26,651 nucleotides of DNA from Nemertoderma westbladi (Eukaryota; Xenacoelomorpha; Nemertodermatida; Nemertodermatidae): assembly GCA_032718475.1 (NCBI GenBank), contig JAUCBJ010002259.1:1-26651 (forward strand), in the 5' to 3' direction. Shown one piece after another: positions 18,390 to 26,651 of the stretch. The translations under genes and the position numbers were made by a program. The notes below the pieces were generated by a model that did not search any database, was not told the origin of the DNA, and was given only the letters and a program-made list of their open reading frames with translations. Numbering within the stretch: the stretch's first letter is position 1; every line of letters starts with the position of its first letter.

Positions 18390-19412
18390 GCACTAAATAG
18401 AAGTAAAGGAGCACTAAATAGAAGTAAAGGAGCACTAAATAGAAGTAAAGGAGCACTAAATAGAAGTAAAGGAGCACTAAATAGAAGTAAAGGAGCACTA
18501 AATAGAAGTAAAGGAGCACTAAATAGAAGTAAAGGAGCACTAAATAGAAGTAAAGGAGCACTAAATAGAAGTAAAGGAGCACTAAATAGAAGTAAAGGAG
18601 CACTAAATAGAAGTAAAGGAGCACTAAATAGAAGTAAAGGAGCACTAAATAGAAGTAAAGGAGCACTAAATAGAAGTAAAGGAGCACTAAATAGAAGTAA
18701 AGGAGCACTAAATAGAAGTAAAGGAGCACTAAATAGAAGTAAAGGAGCACTAAATAGAAGTAAAGGAGCACTAAATAGAAGTAAAGGAGCACTAAATAGA
18801 AGTAAAGGAGCACTAAATAGAAGTAAAGGAGCACTAAATAGAAGTAAAGGAGCACTAAATAGAAGTAAAGGAGCACTAAATAGAAGTAAAGGAGCACTAA
18901 ATAGAAGTAAATGAGCACTAAATAGAAGTAAAGGAGCACTAAATAGAAGTAAAGGAGCACTAAATAGAAGTAAAGGAGCACTAAATAGAAGTAAAGGAGC
19001 ACTAAATAGAAGTTAAGGAGCACTAAATAGAAGTTAAGGAGCACTAAATAGAAGTAAAGGAGCACTAAATAGAAGTAAAGGAGCACTAAATAGAAGTAAA
19101 GGAGCACTAAATAGAAGTAAAGGAGCACTAAATAGAAGTAAAGGAGCACTAAATAGAAGTAAAGGAGCACTAAATAGAAGTAAAGGAGCACTAAATAGAA
19201 GTAAAGGAGCACTAAATAGAAGTAAAGGAGCACTAAATAGAAGTAAAGGAGCACTAAATAGAAGTAAAGGAGCACTAAATAGAAGTAAAGGCGCACTAAA
19301 TAGAAGTAAAGGAGCACTAAATAGAAGTAAAGGAGCACTAAATAGAAGTAAAGGAGCACTAAATAGAAGTAAAGGAGCACTAAATAGAAGTAAAGGAGCA
19401 CTAAATAGAAGT
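18390..19412 (+). repeat. 21-bp minisatellite (about 49 copies) inside a LINE reading frame
   Basis: The unit is GCACTAAATAGAAGT plus AAAGGA, 21 bp, repeated over about 1.02 kb. Only a handful of single-base variants occur (near 18911, 19013, 19034 and 19292). The flanks are LINE family 3 coding sequence, and the last partial unit continues directly into the LINE peptide ALNRSYKSSS. The array therefore grew from LINE sequence. Since 21 is a multiple of three, the plus frame reads ALNRSKG repeats. The minus strand gives a 348-codon frame of LYFYLVL repeats, which I do not regard as a gene. Confidence 0.95.
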
Positions 19413-19509
19413 TATAAATCATCATCACCCCAAAATCTACAAACGTAAAATCGAGTGATGGTATTGTAAAAATCTTATCAAACCCAGACAGAATTACGAA
19501 TGAGTTTAA

Positions 19510-19544
19510 GGGGGGCGGGGGGGGGGGTGGGGGGGGGGGGGGGG
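19510..19544 (+). repeat. G-rich tract
   Basis: Thirty-five bases are all G apart from one C and one T. The tract can potentially form a G-quadruplex. It sits at the point where the LINE frame is lost. Length may be inaccurate because of homopolymer errors. Confidence 0.8.
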
Positions 19545-20415
19545 TACACCACTTTGGTCCAAAATATGTCGAAATTATTCTTATGATCTATTATAATGCA
19601 CGATTAAATGTGGTACTCCCTAAATTTAGTAAAAATTTAGAAAACATAATATAAATTCAATTTGACATAATATTTACGAAAATGCTAAGTTCTAACAGAT
19701 AACCAATACGGATTTTGGGAAGGTCTCAAAACAAAAGATTCTCTATTAGATGTGGTTGAAAATGTTCGCATTGCACTTAATAATTCGGAGTATTGAATTA
19801 TAGTATAGTTATTATTAGCTAGTATTGTCATTTTTGTAGATCTAAAGAAAGCGTTTGATACGCTCAACCATAACATTTTATTTAAAAATGTTGAGCTATA
19901 TGGCATAACAGGCTTACCCCACAATTTATTTTCCAGCTACTTAACAAACCGTAGTCAGTATGTTTCCATTCCTGGTGTTAAATCGAATATGTTGCCTATA
20001 TTGTGCGGTATTCCCCAGGGATCAATCTTAGGAGCATTAATGTTTTTTATCTACATAAATGACTTACCAAATTCAACATCATTAAATTCAACTCTATTTG
20101 CCGATGACACATCTTTATCAACTACATCCAAAAATATCCCTTTGTTACAAAACATGAACTCACAAGTTAAAAAGCTATAAGGTATCTGATTGGCTGATTG
20201 AAAATAAATTAACAATAAATTAAAAAAGACAGAATTTTGTTTATTCTATAATGGGTCAAATAACATGGCACCAAAAATTGAAATTAATATTGATTTAATC
20301 GAACAGGTAAAACATGTGAAAGAAATATCTTGGTATTGTTATTGACAGTAGACTAACATGGTAACAGCACTGTTAGTATGTATTAAAAAAGATCAGTAAA
20401 TCAATAGGTATTTTT

Positions 20416-20662
20416 TGGCAGCTTGGTCTAGTGGTGACATTCCTGGGCATCGCTGGACACTCATGGCCTTCAAGCCCTCGTTCGATCCCTAGATGGGGGC
20501 AGCACTATTTGGGCACAGTGCTTTAAAAATGCTGCAGCCAAGCCCAACCCTGGCTTTCATCATACAGTGGTCGATAAATGGGAAACAAGGCAACTGGGGA
20601 ATCAGACTTCTTTCGTTCTTTACTGTGGAAGACCACCCATGGTGGTGAACAGGCCACGACCT
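20416..20662 (+). mobile_element. tRNA-derived SINE (family A), fullest copy
   Basis: Box A TGGTCTAGTGG at 20424-20434 and box B GTTCGATCC at 20480-20488 lie about 56 bases apart. An extra GGACACTCATGG-type insertion lies between them compared with the other copies. The body reads GGGGGCAGCACTATTTGGG, then CAGTGGTCGATAAATGGGAA and the tail TTTACTGTGGAAGACCACCC and ATGGTGGTGAACAGG. The tail is the single-copy counterpart of the minisatellite unit at 2335-3838. The element lies immediately downstream of the family 3 LINE relic. Confidence 0.8.
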
Positions 20663-21140
20663 ACTATAGATACGACCCGGCAAGCTGCTGCAAAGCCCCT
20701 AAATTTAGTGAGCCAGTTATTTCTCTCAGATACAACCCCTGAAACAATATGTCTAGCGCGTCGAAAGCACTTGTCCCTAACCAAAATTATGTCCTCTTTC
20801 AGATGAGACAAATAAAAATTTAATAGCTCCAGTAGTTTTCGAGATGTGAGAAGTTCTTGCCACCCATACCATATCAACACCTTTTAGAATTGATAACATT
20901 ACACAAAATGCATCACCCTTCAAAGACTTTGGTAACTAAAAGTGCACCAAAAGTGCAAGTAGCACTTTTTTCAAAAGTGGTAAATTGGCCGTACAGTTTG
21001 GCTACTGAGGTTTTGGAATGCGCTGATTTCATTGGGAAGGTTTATTCCTCTACATCAAACATGTTCAAACACGAGAGTTGTGTAATATAACAACATAAGC
21101 ATGTTGTTATATTAGTTATTAGTCAGTTATTTGTGCCCCC
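20663..21140. other. Non-coding stretch, no gene identified
   Basis: The stretch contains AAAGTGCACC and AAAGTGCAAGTAGCAC words near 20940-20970 and a short inverted ATAACAACATAAGCATGTTG hairpin-like word near 21088. Short open frames on both strands lack recognisable domains. Confidence 0.35.
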
Positions 21141-21450
21141 TGGAGCACGAAAAAAAAAAGTAGTGGAAATCTGATAATGAAAAATCACACGAAAACAAAT
21201 TGATTTTATGACCATCATGTGGTTTTTTTGGATGATCTTGGAGTTTATTTTTCTGATCACGATATGGCACTGAAAAATATCCTACCTTGTTGATTACGGC
21301 TTTTTGGATACGTGTCAAATTCAATGTGCGGCACGAAAAATACAAGTAGCACAAATTTGATAATTAAAAATCATTACCGAATCAACCGGATTTTATGACA
21401 TTATGGGTTTTCTGGGATGCTGATCACGAATATGACACTCATAAATATCG
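21141..21450 (+). repeat. Diverged tandem duplication, period about 186 bp
   Basis: GCACGAAAAA, then AGTAG, ATCTGATAATGAAAAATCA, TTGATTTTATGAC, CTGATCACGATATG and AAAAATATC in the first unit (from 21145) correspond in order to similar words in the second unit (from 21331). Each unit shows substitutions and small indels. The copies are old. Function unknown. Confidence 0.5.
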
Positions 21451-21907
21451 TTTTATCCAACCAAATTTGATTTTTGCTGTTTGAAATTTTATGCTACAAG
21501 TATTTTTCGTCCCACCAGACAAACACCTTTCCAGACAAACACCTTTCCAACTATAACTGTTACGGCCTGCCTGCATACAGATTCAGATACTATGTCCAGA
21601 CCAAGATTAGGCCCCGCCGCGGCGCCGTTAAGTTTCCTATTAACTAATACTTACTATTTCATTTCTTAACTCTGCTACAATATATCTCTCTTCTAACATG
21701 CTTCTGTCTACTTTTATAAATACATTGTCTGTCCCACGAACTCGATTACTGGTTGCACAAATGAGGAAGCTACTTTATGGAACTCCATGATGCCAGTCTG
21801 CGGCAATTGAAATCCAAAACTATTTTTAAAAGTAAAGAAAAGGCGCATTTATTATCCAAGGTGTAATTCTGTTTAACTCTGTGTAACTCTTGTTCATTCA
21901 AAATAAG
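21451..21907. other. Non-coding stretch, no gene seen
   Basis: A small tandem word (CAGACAAACACCTTTCC twice, near 21517-21550) and a GC-rich patch CCCCGCCGCGGCGCCG at about 21611 occur. Otherwise no recognised feature. Confidence 0.4.
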
Positions 21908-23004
21908 TAGCACTACCCGTGTATGGGGCCACGTTCCATCTAATAGCACTACCCGGGCGCGGGGCCACGTTCCATATCTAATTGCACTACCCGGGCGCGG
22001 GGCCACGTTCCATACCTAATTGCACTACCCGGGCGCGGGGCCACGTTCCATATCTAATTGCACTACCCGGGCGCGGGGCCACGTTCCATACCTAATTGCA
22101 CTACCCGGGCGCGGGGCCACGTTCCATATCTAATTGCACTACCCGGGCGCGGGGCCACGTTCCATACCTAATTGCACTACCCGGGCGCGGGGCCACGTTC
22201 CATACCTAATTGCACTACCCGGGCGCGGGGCCACGTTCCATATCTAATTGCACTACCCAGGCGCGGGGCCACGTTCCATACCTAATTGCACTACCCGGGC
22301 GCGGGGTCACGTTCCATACCTAATTGCACTACCCGGGCGCAGGGCCACGTTCCATACCTAATTGCACTACCCGGGCGCGGGGCCACGTTCCATATCTAAT
22401 TGCACTACCCGGGCGCGGGGCCACGTTCCATACCTAATTGCACTACCCGGGCGCGGGGCCACGTTCCATACCTAATTGCACTACCCGGGCGCGGGGTCAC
22501 GTTCCATACCTAATTGCACTACCCGGGCGCGGGGCCACGTTCCATACCTAATTGCACTACCCGGGCGCGGGGCCACGTTCCATATCTAATTGCACTACCC
22601 AGGCGCGGGGCCACGTTCCATACCTAATTGCACTACCCGGGCGCGGGGTCACGTTCCATACCTAATTGCACTACCCGGGCGCGGGGTCACGTTCCATACC
22701 TAATTGCACTACCCGGGCGCGGGGCTACGTTCCATACCTAATTGCACTACCCGGGCGCGGGGCCACGTTCCATACCTAATTGCACTACCCGGGCGCGGGG
22801 CCACGTTCCATACCTAATTGCACTACCCGGGCGCGGGGCCACGTTCCATACCTAATTGCACTACCCGGGCGCGGGGCCACGTTCCATACCTAATTGCTCT
22901 ACCCGGGCGCGGGGCCACGTTCCATACCTAATTGCACTACCCGGGCGCGGGGCCACGTTCCATACCTAATTGCACTACCCGGGCGCGGGGCCACGTTCCA
23001 TACC
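21908..23004 (+). repeat. 38-bp CpG-rich minisatellite, about 29 copies
   Basis: The unit of 38 bp is built of GCACTACCCGGGCGCGGGG, CCACGTTCCATA and CCTAATT or TCTAATT. The first two units are diverged (CCCGTGTATGGGG). Each unit carries about four CpGs and a CCCGGG palindrome, so the array forms a 1.1-kb GC-rich block in AT-rich DNA. Variant units (CCCAGG, GGGGTCACG) recur 342 bp apart, i.e. nine units (22259 and 22601), showing block duplication. No second single copy of the unit was seen elsewhere in the window. Confidence 0.95.
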
Positions 23005-23180
23005 GCCATCATCATCACCTGGTCGCTGGTCACGCAAGATAATCTGGCGAATTAAATGATTAATCCGTTCCACATCACGGTCCACATAATAGTATACTAC
23101 TGTCTGACTGGTTTCTATCTAATAAATCCGGGCGCACCGCACCTGTCATATTATTATAGAATATAATATATATATATATA
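23005..23180. other. Spacer with TA microsatellite before the LINE
   Basis: Non-coding sequence with a short ATATATATATA tract near 23168-23180 immediately before recognisable LINE coding sequence. It may mark the insertion site of the 5'-truncated element. Confidence 0.4.
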
Positions 23181-25288
23181 GAATATATTAAAGAAATTAG
23201 TCTTAAACAACGCTCTGAGTCCTGGATGACCTCGGGTATTCTTAGTAATATCAGAGAAAGAGATAATTATTTGTATAAATTTAGGAAATAACGTGTTTTA
23301 GCTGATTATAATAATTACTGCAAATATAGAAACCTTGTCCAACGGGAAATAAAAAAAGCTAAATCTGAATATTTGTACAACAAAATAAGTGAGAATAAAG
23401 ATAATCCTAAAAGTCTATGGTCTACCCTAAAATCTTTGGGTTATAAAAACCTTAAATCTAAATCGAATATTGTTCTGCAAGATAACGGTGAGCTGATTCA
23501 TGATCATACTCTAGTTAGTAATTTATTTAATAATTATTTTACTAATGTTGCCTCTAATTTAGTTAAGAATTTACCGTTATCAAGTAATAAATATAGTATA
23601 GGGTCCGAAACTCTAAATAATTTTTATTTAGAAAAGTTACAAAATTCAGAAAAGTTATTTTTAAAACCCGTTTCTGAGGATTTCGTTTTTCAAAATCTAC
23701 TTAGCCTATCAGCCTCAAAAAGTACCGGTCTAGACCTAATACCTGCCCGTTTTCTTAAGGATGGTGCTGAAGTACTTAAAGTGCCTATTACTTTTATTAT
23801 TAATTACTCTATCGTAGATAATGTAGTACCAGACGAACTGAAATTAGCTAAGGTTGTTCCTCTGTATAAAAAGAATAGTAAAGTAGAACCCTGTAATTAC
23901 AGACCTGTTAGTATTTTAAGTATTGTATCTAAAATTCTAGAACGTTCTGTTTTTCTACAGCTGGAAGCACATCTTAGTAGGCTAAATCTGATATATGAAC
24001 TTCAGTCCGGTTTTCGTAAATCATATTCTACAGACACCTGTCTTATTAACTTAACTGATACAATTAGATGTAATAACGCAGAGGGTTTATATACTGGTAT
24101 GGTAATGTTGGACCTACAAAAGGCTTTCGATACAGTAGATCACGAAATTATGCTTGGTAAGTTAGGCCTGATGGGTGTAGGTTCTATAGACTGGTTCAAG
24201 TCCTACCTGTCAGACAGAGGTCAAACTGTAGTCATTAGCAAATCGCAGTCTACTCTACAAGAGATTACCTGTGGTGTACCGCAAGGTAGTATATTAGGTC
24301 CTCTGCTTTTTGTATGCTATGTAAATGATATGATAAGTAGTATAGATCCCGATTTTAAACTCATTTTATATGCCGACGACAGTGCTCTTATTTTCTCTCA
24401 TAAAGATCCTATCCATATTTCCCAAAAGTTAAGTGCAGTTCTAGAATCCTGTAATGAGTGGTTGGTTGATAATAAGCTATCCATTCACTACGGTAAGACT
24501 GAAAGTATTTTGTTTGGTTCCAAAAGAAAGTTAAAGAAGGTAACTAAGTTTGAAGTCACTAGTAATGGACATAAGATTGAAAATAAAAAGGAAGTTAAAT
24601 ATTTAGGCGCCACATTGGATAACTGCTTATCAGGAGAAAGCACAGTGAAAAATATTTTCTCGAAAGTTAACAGTAGGCTTAGGTTTCTATACAGAAATAA
24701 AAATAGTTTAAACACCGACTCCCGCAAGTTACTTTGCTCTTCTTTAATACAGTGTCACATGGACTATGCGTGCTCTTCTTGGTATGAAGGCTTAACCAAA
24801 CAGCTTAAATGTAAATTACAAGTAGCTCAGAATAAAGTAGTACGATTTATTAAAGACTACAAACCTAGGCACCACCTAACTCCAGATGACTTTTCTGAAT
24901 CTGGACTACTTAACTTAGATAGTAGAGTTAAGCAGCTACGCCTTAACCATGTGCATAAAGTGTATAATGGTAAATGTCCCAATTACCTAAAACAAAAATT
25001 AAACAGAGTACGCGATACACACTCTTACAGTACCAGAGCTAGTGCTTCAAACTTCTACCTCCCGAATTGTAAATCCTTTGAATCTGATACTTTCTTTTTT
25101 AACGGCATTAAAAATTGGAACGCTCTGCCTAATGAAATTAAAAACCTAGATAATCAACATTCTTTTAAATCTGCAGTTAAATCTCACCTCCATGTGCAAT
25201 GTAAAAATAGGTACAATAGTCCTACAGTAAGTTATTAGTTTATTAATTATTTACTATTTATACTGTAATTACGTTTTATATTAAATTC
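23181..25288 (+). mobile_element. LINE family 1 (CR1/Jockey-like non-LTR retrotransposon), 5'-truncated
   Basis: The copy begins within the linker between endonuclease and RT (ESWMTSGILSNIRERDNY on the plus strand) and has no endonuclease domain. It runs through RT and the C-terminal region, then about 50 bases of 3'UTR. Matching to the copy at 8546-9175 is lost near 25288, inside the 3'UTR, so the normal 3' terminus is missing here. A matching 3' terminus lies at 26473-26566. Confidence 0.9.
23292..25238 (+). CDS. LINE reverse transcriptase ORF2 (partial, nearly intact)
   Basis: The frame is open for about 648 codons from 23292 to a stop at 25238. There is no natural ATG at its beginning; it is the remainder of a longer ORF cut by an in-frame TAA at 23289-23291 and by 5' truncation. 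RT blocks are complete: [17 protein letters not shown]; motif [13 protein letters not shown] at 24108-24143 with the catalytic Asp at 24111; motif [14 protein letters not shown] from 24273; and motif C YADD at 24369-24380. [19 protein letters not shown] follows, then a C-terminal region ending NSPTVSY. The enzyme class copies its own RNA into DNA at a nicked target. This copy should be unable to transpose by itself because endonuclease and 5' parts are missing, although the RT residues look intact. The C-terminal region is duplicated at 8546-8844 with about 98% identity. Confidence 0.9.
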   Translation, partial: RVLADYNNYCKYRNLVQREIKKAKSEYLYNKISENKDNPKSLWSTLKSLGYKNLKSKSNIVLQDNGELIHDHTLVSNLFNNYFTNVASNLVKNLPLSSNKYSIGSETLNNFYLEKLQNSEKLFLKPVSEDFVFQNLLSLSASKSTGLDLIPARFLKDGAEVLKVPITFIINYSIVDNVVPDELKLAKVVPLYKKNSKVEPCNYRPVSILSIVSKILERSVFLQLEAHLSRLNLIYELQSGFRKSYSTDTCLINLTDTIRCNNAEGLYTGMVMLDLQKAFDTVDHEIMLGKLGLMGVGSIDWFKSYLSDRGQTVVISKSQSTLQEITCGVPQGSILGPLLFVCYVNDMISSIDPDFKLILYADDSALIFSHKDPIHISQKLSAVLESCNEWLVDNKLSIHYGKTESILFGSKRKLKKVTKFEVTSNGHKIENKKEVKYLGATLDNCLSGESTVKNIFSKVNSRLRFLYRNKNSLNTDSRKLLCSSLIQCHMDYACSSWYEGLTKQLKCKLQVAQNKVVRFIKDYKPRHHLTPDDFSESGLLNLDSRVKQLRLNHVHKVYNGKCPNYLKQKLNRVRDTHSYSTRASASNFYLPNCKSFESDTFFFNGIKNWNALPNEIKNLDNQHSFKSAVKSHLHVQCKNRYNSPTVSY

Positions 25289-25942
25289 GAATTAAACTCG
25301 AAAAAAGTATGCTTTTAACTATTCCTAGAAATTGCGGATTATAATGTCGGACAATAACTATTTACATACTTGTGTGTAAAAAGTACTTTGCAACAAGTAT
25401 GTATGTAGTTTTATTCCAACATTTTAACATTTCGAAATGATTGTGGGGCGAGACACGTAGTCGGCGAGCCTTTGCATACGGTTCATATAGGGCAAATGGG
25501 GCATGTCCGTCTGTCTGTCTGTCCGTCCGTCCGTCTGTCTGGTAAATGTTTGAACGCGAATTTCTCGGCATCGCTCGTTCGGAATTGAACCAAACTTAGT
25601 AGGTAAGTAGTAGAGAGAAAGTTTAGAAAGTTTGTAAAGTTTGGTGAAAAATCATGCAGTCTGACGTCAGCTACGACAGATTATGTGGTTTTTAGAAAAT
25701 GTTAAATTTCTCGGGAACGCCTCATTTTCCTGAGCTGAAATTTTGGTTGCTTGTAGAGAATTATGAAGTCTATCTTTTACGAAATTGAAAAGTTAAGACA
25801 TTTAATTGGGGATCCGCTAGAGACTCCGAAGTAATGACATAGGCCTACCGGTACGCTAGGCCTACTGTTGTACTTATCAGTAGTGATTATGAAATTGCAG
25901 TATAAAACTTTAATACCTTCATTGGCCAGCTCGTTACCTCGA

Positions 25943-26021
25943 GCGGTGTTGGCTGAGTGGATAAGGCGTTGGACTATCCATCCAATGGATCTTCTCGCGC
26001 TGGTTCGAATCATATCTCTGG
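25943..26021 (+). tRNA. tRNA-Ser-like pseudogene or SINE head
   Basis: Box A TGGCTGAGTGG and box B GGTTCGAATC are intact, and AAGGCGTTGGACT resembles a class II (Ser) tRNA. An anticodon stem TTGGA/TCCAA encloses the loop CTATCCA, whose middle triplet ATC does not read a serine codon. The T stem and acceptor stem do not pair. It is best regarded as a tRNA pseudogene or the promoter head of a SINE. Confidence 0.45.
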
Positions 26022-26083
26022 CGAAACTTATTTTGCACGTTTTTTATATTAAATTTTTTTAAAGCCAACAATAATTACTAGAA

Positions 26084-26440
26084 TTAAACCAACTTTTATT
26101 ACATTATGCATGCAGTCTATTAGAAATTTAGAAATAATCTGAGTTTTTATCAAAATAAGACTGTCGGACACTCGGTACCGGTAGTTTCAGACTTTTGATA
26201 AAAACTGAAATAAGTCGTTCAATCAAATGATGAATTAAACCAAACTTGTACGTATGCAGTCCATTAAAAGTTTGGAAAGTATCTGAAGTTACTAAAAATA
26301 GGTCAGTCGGTACCGGTGGTTTCAGACTTTTTATAAAAACCGAAATAAGTCGGGCAATTGCAGTTCAGACTTTTTATAAAAACCGAAATAAGTCGGGCAA
26401 TTGCAGATTAAATTAAACCAAAATTTGTACGTATGCATGC
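26084..26440 (+). repeat. Imperfect tandem repeat with a perfect 43-bp duplication
   Basis: A unit of about 150 bases (AATTAAACCAAAC, GTACGTATGCAGTC, AAGTTTGGAAAGTATCTGA, GGTACCGGTGGTTTCAGAC, AAAACCGAAATAAGTCG) appears from 26084, again from 26235, and partially from 26407. Within it, 26321-26363 is followed by an exact copy at 26364-26406. A diverged relative of the unit's start is visible at about 25585 (GAACCAAACTTAGTAGG). Confidence 0.7.
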
Positions 26441-26472
26441 ACTCTCGTGCTGCGCGAAGTCCCCACGAACGT

Positions 26473-26566
26473 GTTGGACAATACCTTTATACCGGTACAT
26501 TGTTTGGTGTATTTGTTATTGTTTTTTACATAATGTATAAATAAATCTATCTATCTATCTATCTAT
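26473..26566 (+). mobile_element. LINE family 1 3' terminus
   Basis: GTTGGACAATACCTTTATAC, then CGGTACATTGTTTGGTG and ATGTATAAATAAATCTATC match the last 90 bases of the copy at 8546-9175 almost exactly, ending in (ATCT)n at about 26547-26566. It directly abuts the end of the CACGTTCGTGGGG element. It could be a separate, strongly truncated insertion or the displaced 3' end of the LINE at 23181-25288. Confidence 0.8.
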
Positions 26567-26651
26567 TATATAAATTGTAGACTACACATATTAATTTCAT
26601 TTCATTTTACTATCGTAGGCCTACATTATTGACCGTGTTCAACAACTAATA
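26567..26651. other. Right edge, no feature seen
   Basis: Short AT-rich sequence containing one GTAGGCCTAC palindrome. Nothing else is recognised. Confidence 0.4.

Larger units (their letters stand above)
18085..20370 (+). pseudogene. Broken LINE (family 3) ORF2, interrupted by a minisatellite and G-tract
   Basis: Before the array the frame reads like the region upstream of LINE RTs: KSPWMINQ near 18170 and KKYYENRFSNATNDIRKTWK near 18310-18370. After the array it resumes as ALNRSYKSSSPQNLQ and VKILSNPDRITNEFK (about 19395-19510). A G-tract follows and roughly 150 bases of unrelated DNA replace the first RT blocks. The RT resumes near 19690 with LTDNQYGFWEGLKTKDSL. Motif A is FVDLKKAFDTLNH (about 19.85 kb), motif B is CGIPQGSILGALMF (about 20.0 kb) and motif C is LFADDTSL (about 20.1 kb). 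A degraded SDWLIENKLTIN and KTEFCLFYNGSNN follows, ending near 20370. Multiple stops and frameshifts make it inactive. The FADDT motif and overall order place it among CR1/L2/Jockey-like non-LTR elements, distinct from family 1 (YADDS). Confidence 0.85.
25441..26476 (-). mobile_element. Dispersed element with CACGTTCGTGGGG end, copy 2 (reverse orientation)
   Basis: The left end is TGTGGGGCGAG with GGCGAGCC soon after, followed by a GTCTGTCTGTCCGTCC tract at about 25507-25542. The right end, CGTGCTGCGCGAAG then TCCCCACGAACGTGTT, is at 26446-26476. Both are reverse complements of the ends of copy 1 (14056-14395). Between them this copy holds extra material: a tRNA-like sequence and a repeated AATTAAACCAAAC...GACTTTTTATAAAAACCG unit. 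Boundaries are inferred from shared words, and the interior may be composite. Confidence 0.4.

Noticed and set aside
18382-19428. 348-codon minus-strand frame of LYFYLVL repeats
   Set aside because: It coincides exactly with the 21-bp minisatellite, which arose from plus-strand LINE coding sequence. The hydrophobic repeat is simply its antisense reading.
21481-22006. Short frames at the edge of the 38-bp array
   Set aside because: The minus-strand frame owes part of its length to the repeat units, and neither frame shows domain features.
25943-26021. Functional tRNA gene
   Set aside because: The promoter boxes and anticodon stem are present, but the T and acceptor stems do not pair and the loop triplet does not suit the Ser-like body.

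Overview
This is animal (metazoan) nuclear DNA. Two intact protein genes encode cilium/flagellum proteins, an ARL3-type small GTPase and a CCDC42/CFAP73-type coiled-coil protein. Both are surrounded by LINE-type retrotransposons, tRNA-derived SINEs and very large minisatellites in AT-rich sequence. The repeated palindromic word AGGCCT (in contexts such as TAGGCCTAC) and the mix of repeats suggest a marine invertebrate, perhaps a non-vertebrate deuterostome. That last guess is weak and rests on general impression only.

Layout. 1-1448: non-coding, with a short GC-rich palindromic repeat. 1449-1997: ARL3-like gene in one exon. 2174-3838: a tRNA-derived SINE whose 3' part has been amplified into a 63-bp minisatellite. 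4012-6343: a 22-bp minisatellite of about 106 copies. 7145-7593: two opposed copies of a second SINE. 8546-9175: 3' end of a LINE (family 1). 10547-11671: CCDC42/CFAP73-like gene in one exon. 12296-14060 (minus strand): broken LINE of a different type (family 2). 14056-14395: a dispersed repeat with a conserved CACGTTCGTGGGG end. 14766-14980: LINE family 1 3'UTR relic followed by a SINE. 15527-15919: unidentified ORF. 16298-16413: candidate signal-peptide exon. 18085-20370: broken LINE (family 3) carrying a 21-bp minisatellite of about 49 copies inside its coding region. 20416-20662: a fuller copy of the first SINE. 21908-23004: CpG-rich 38-bp minisatellite. 23181-25288: LINE family 1 with a long, nearly intact reverse transcriptase ORF. 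25441-26476: a second copy of the CACGTTCGTGGGG element, with internal tandem repeats and a tRNA-like sequence. 26473-26566: LINE family 1 3' terminus.

No operon-like cooperation is expected. The two intact genes share a functional theme (cilia) and an unusual lack of introns, which could mean retrogenes or an intron-poor lineage. The strongest structural theme is minisatellite birth inside transposable elements: the 63-bp array is the tail of a SINE found single-copy at 20.6 kb, and the 21-bp array begins and ends within a LINE reading frame. Both the 22-bp and the 38-bp arrays show higher-order duplication of multi-unit blocks. All calls were made by reading the sequence; no database search was possible.
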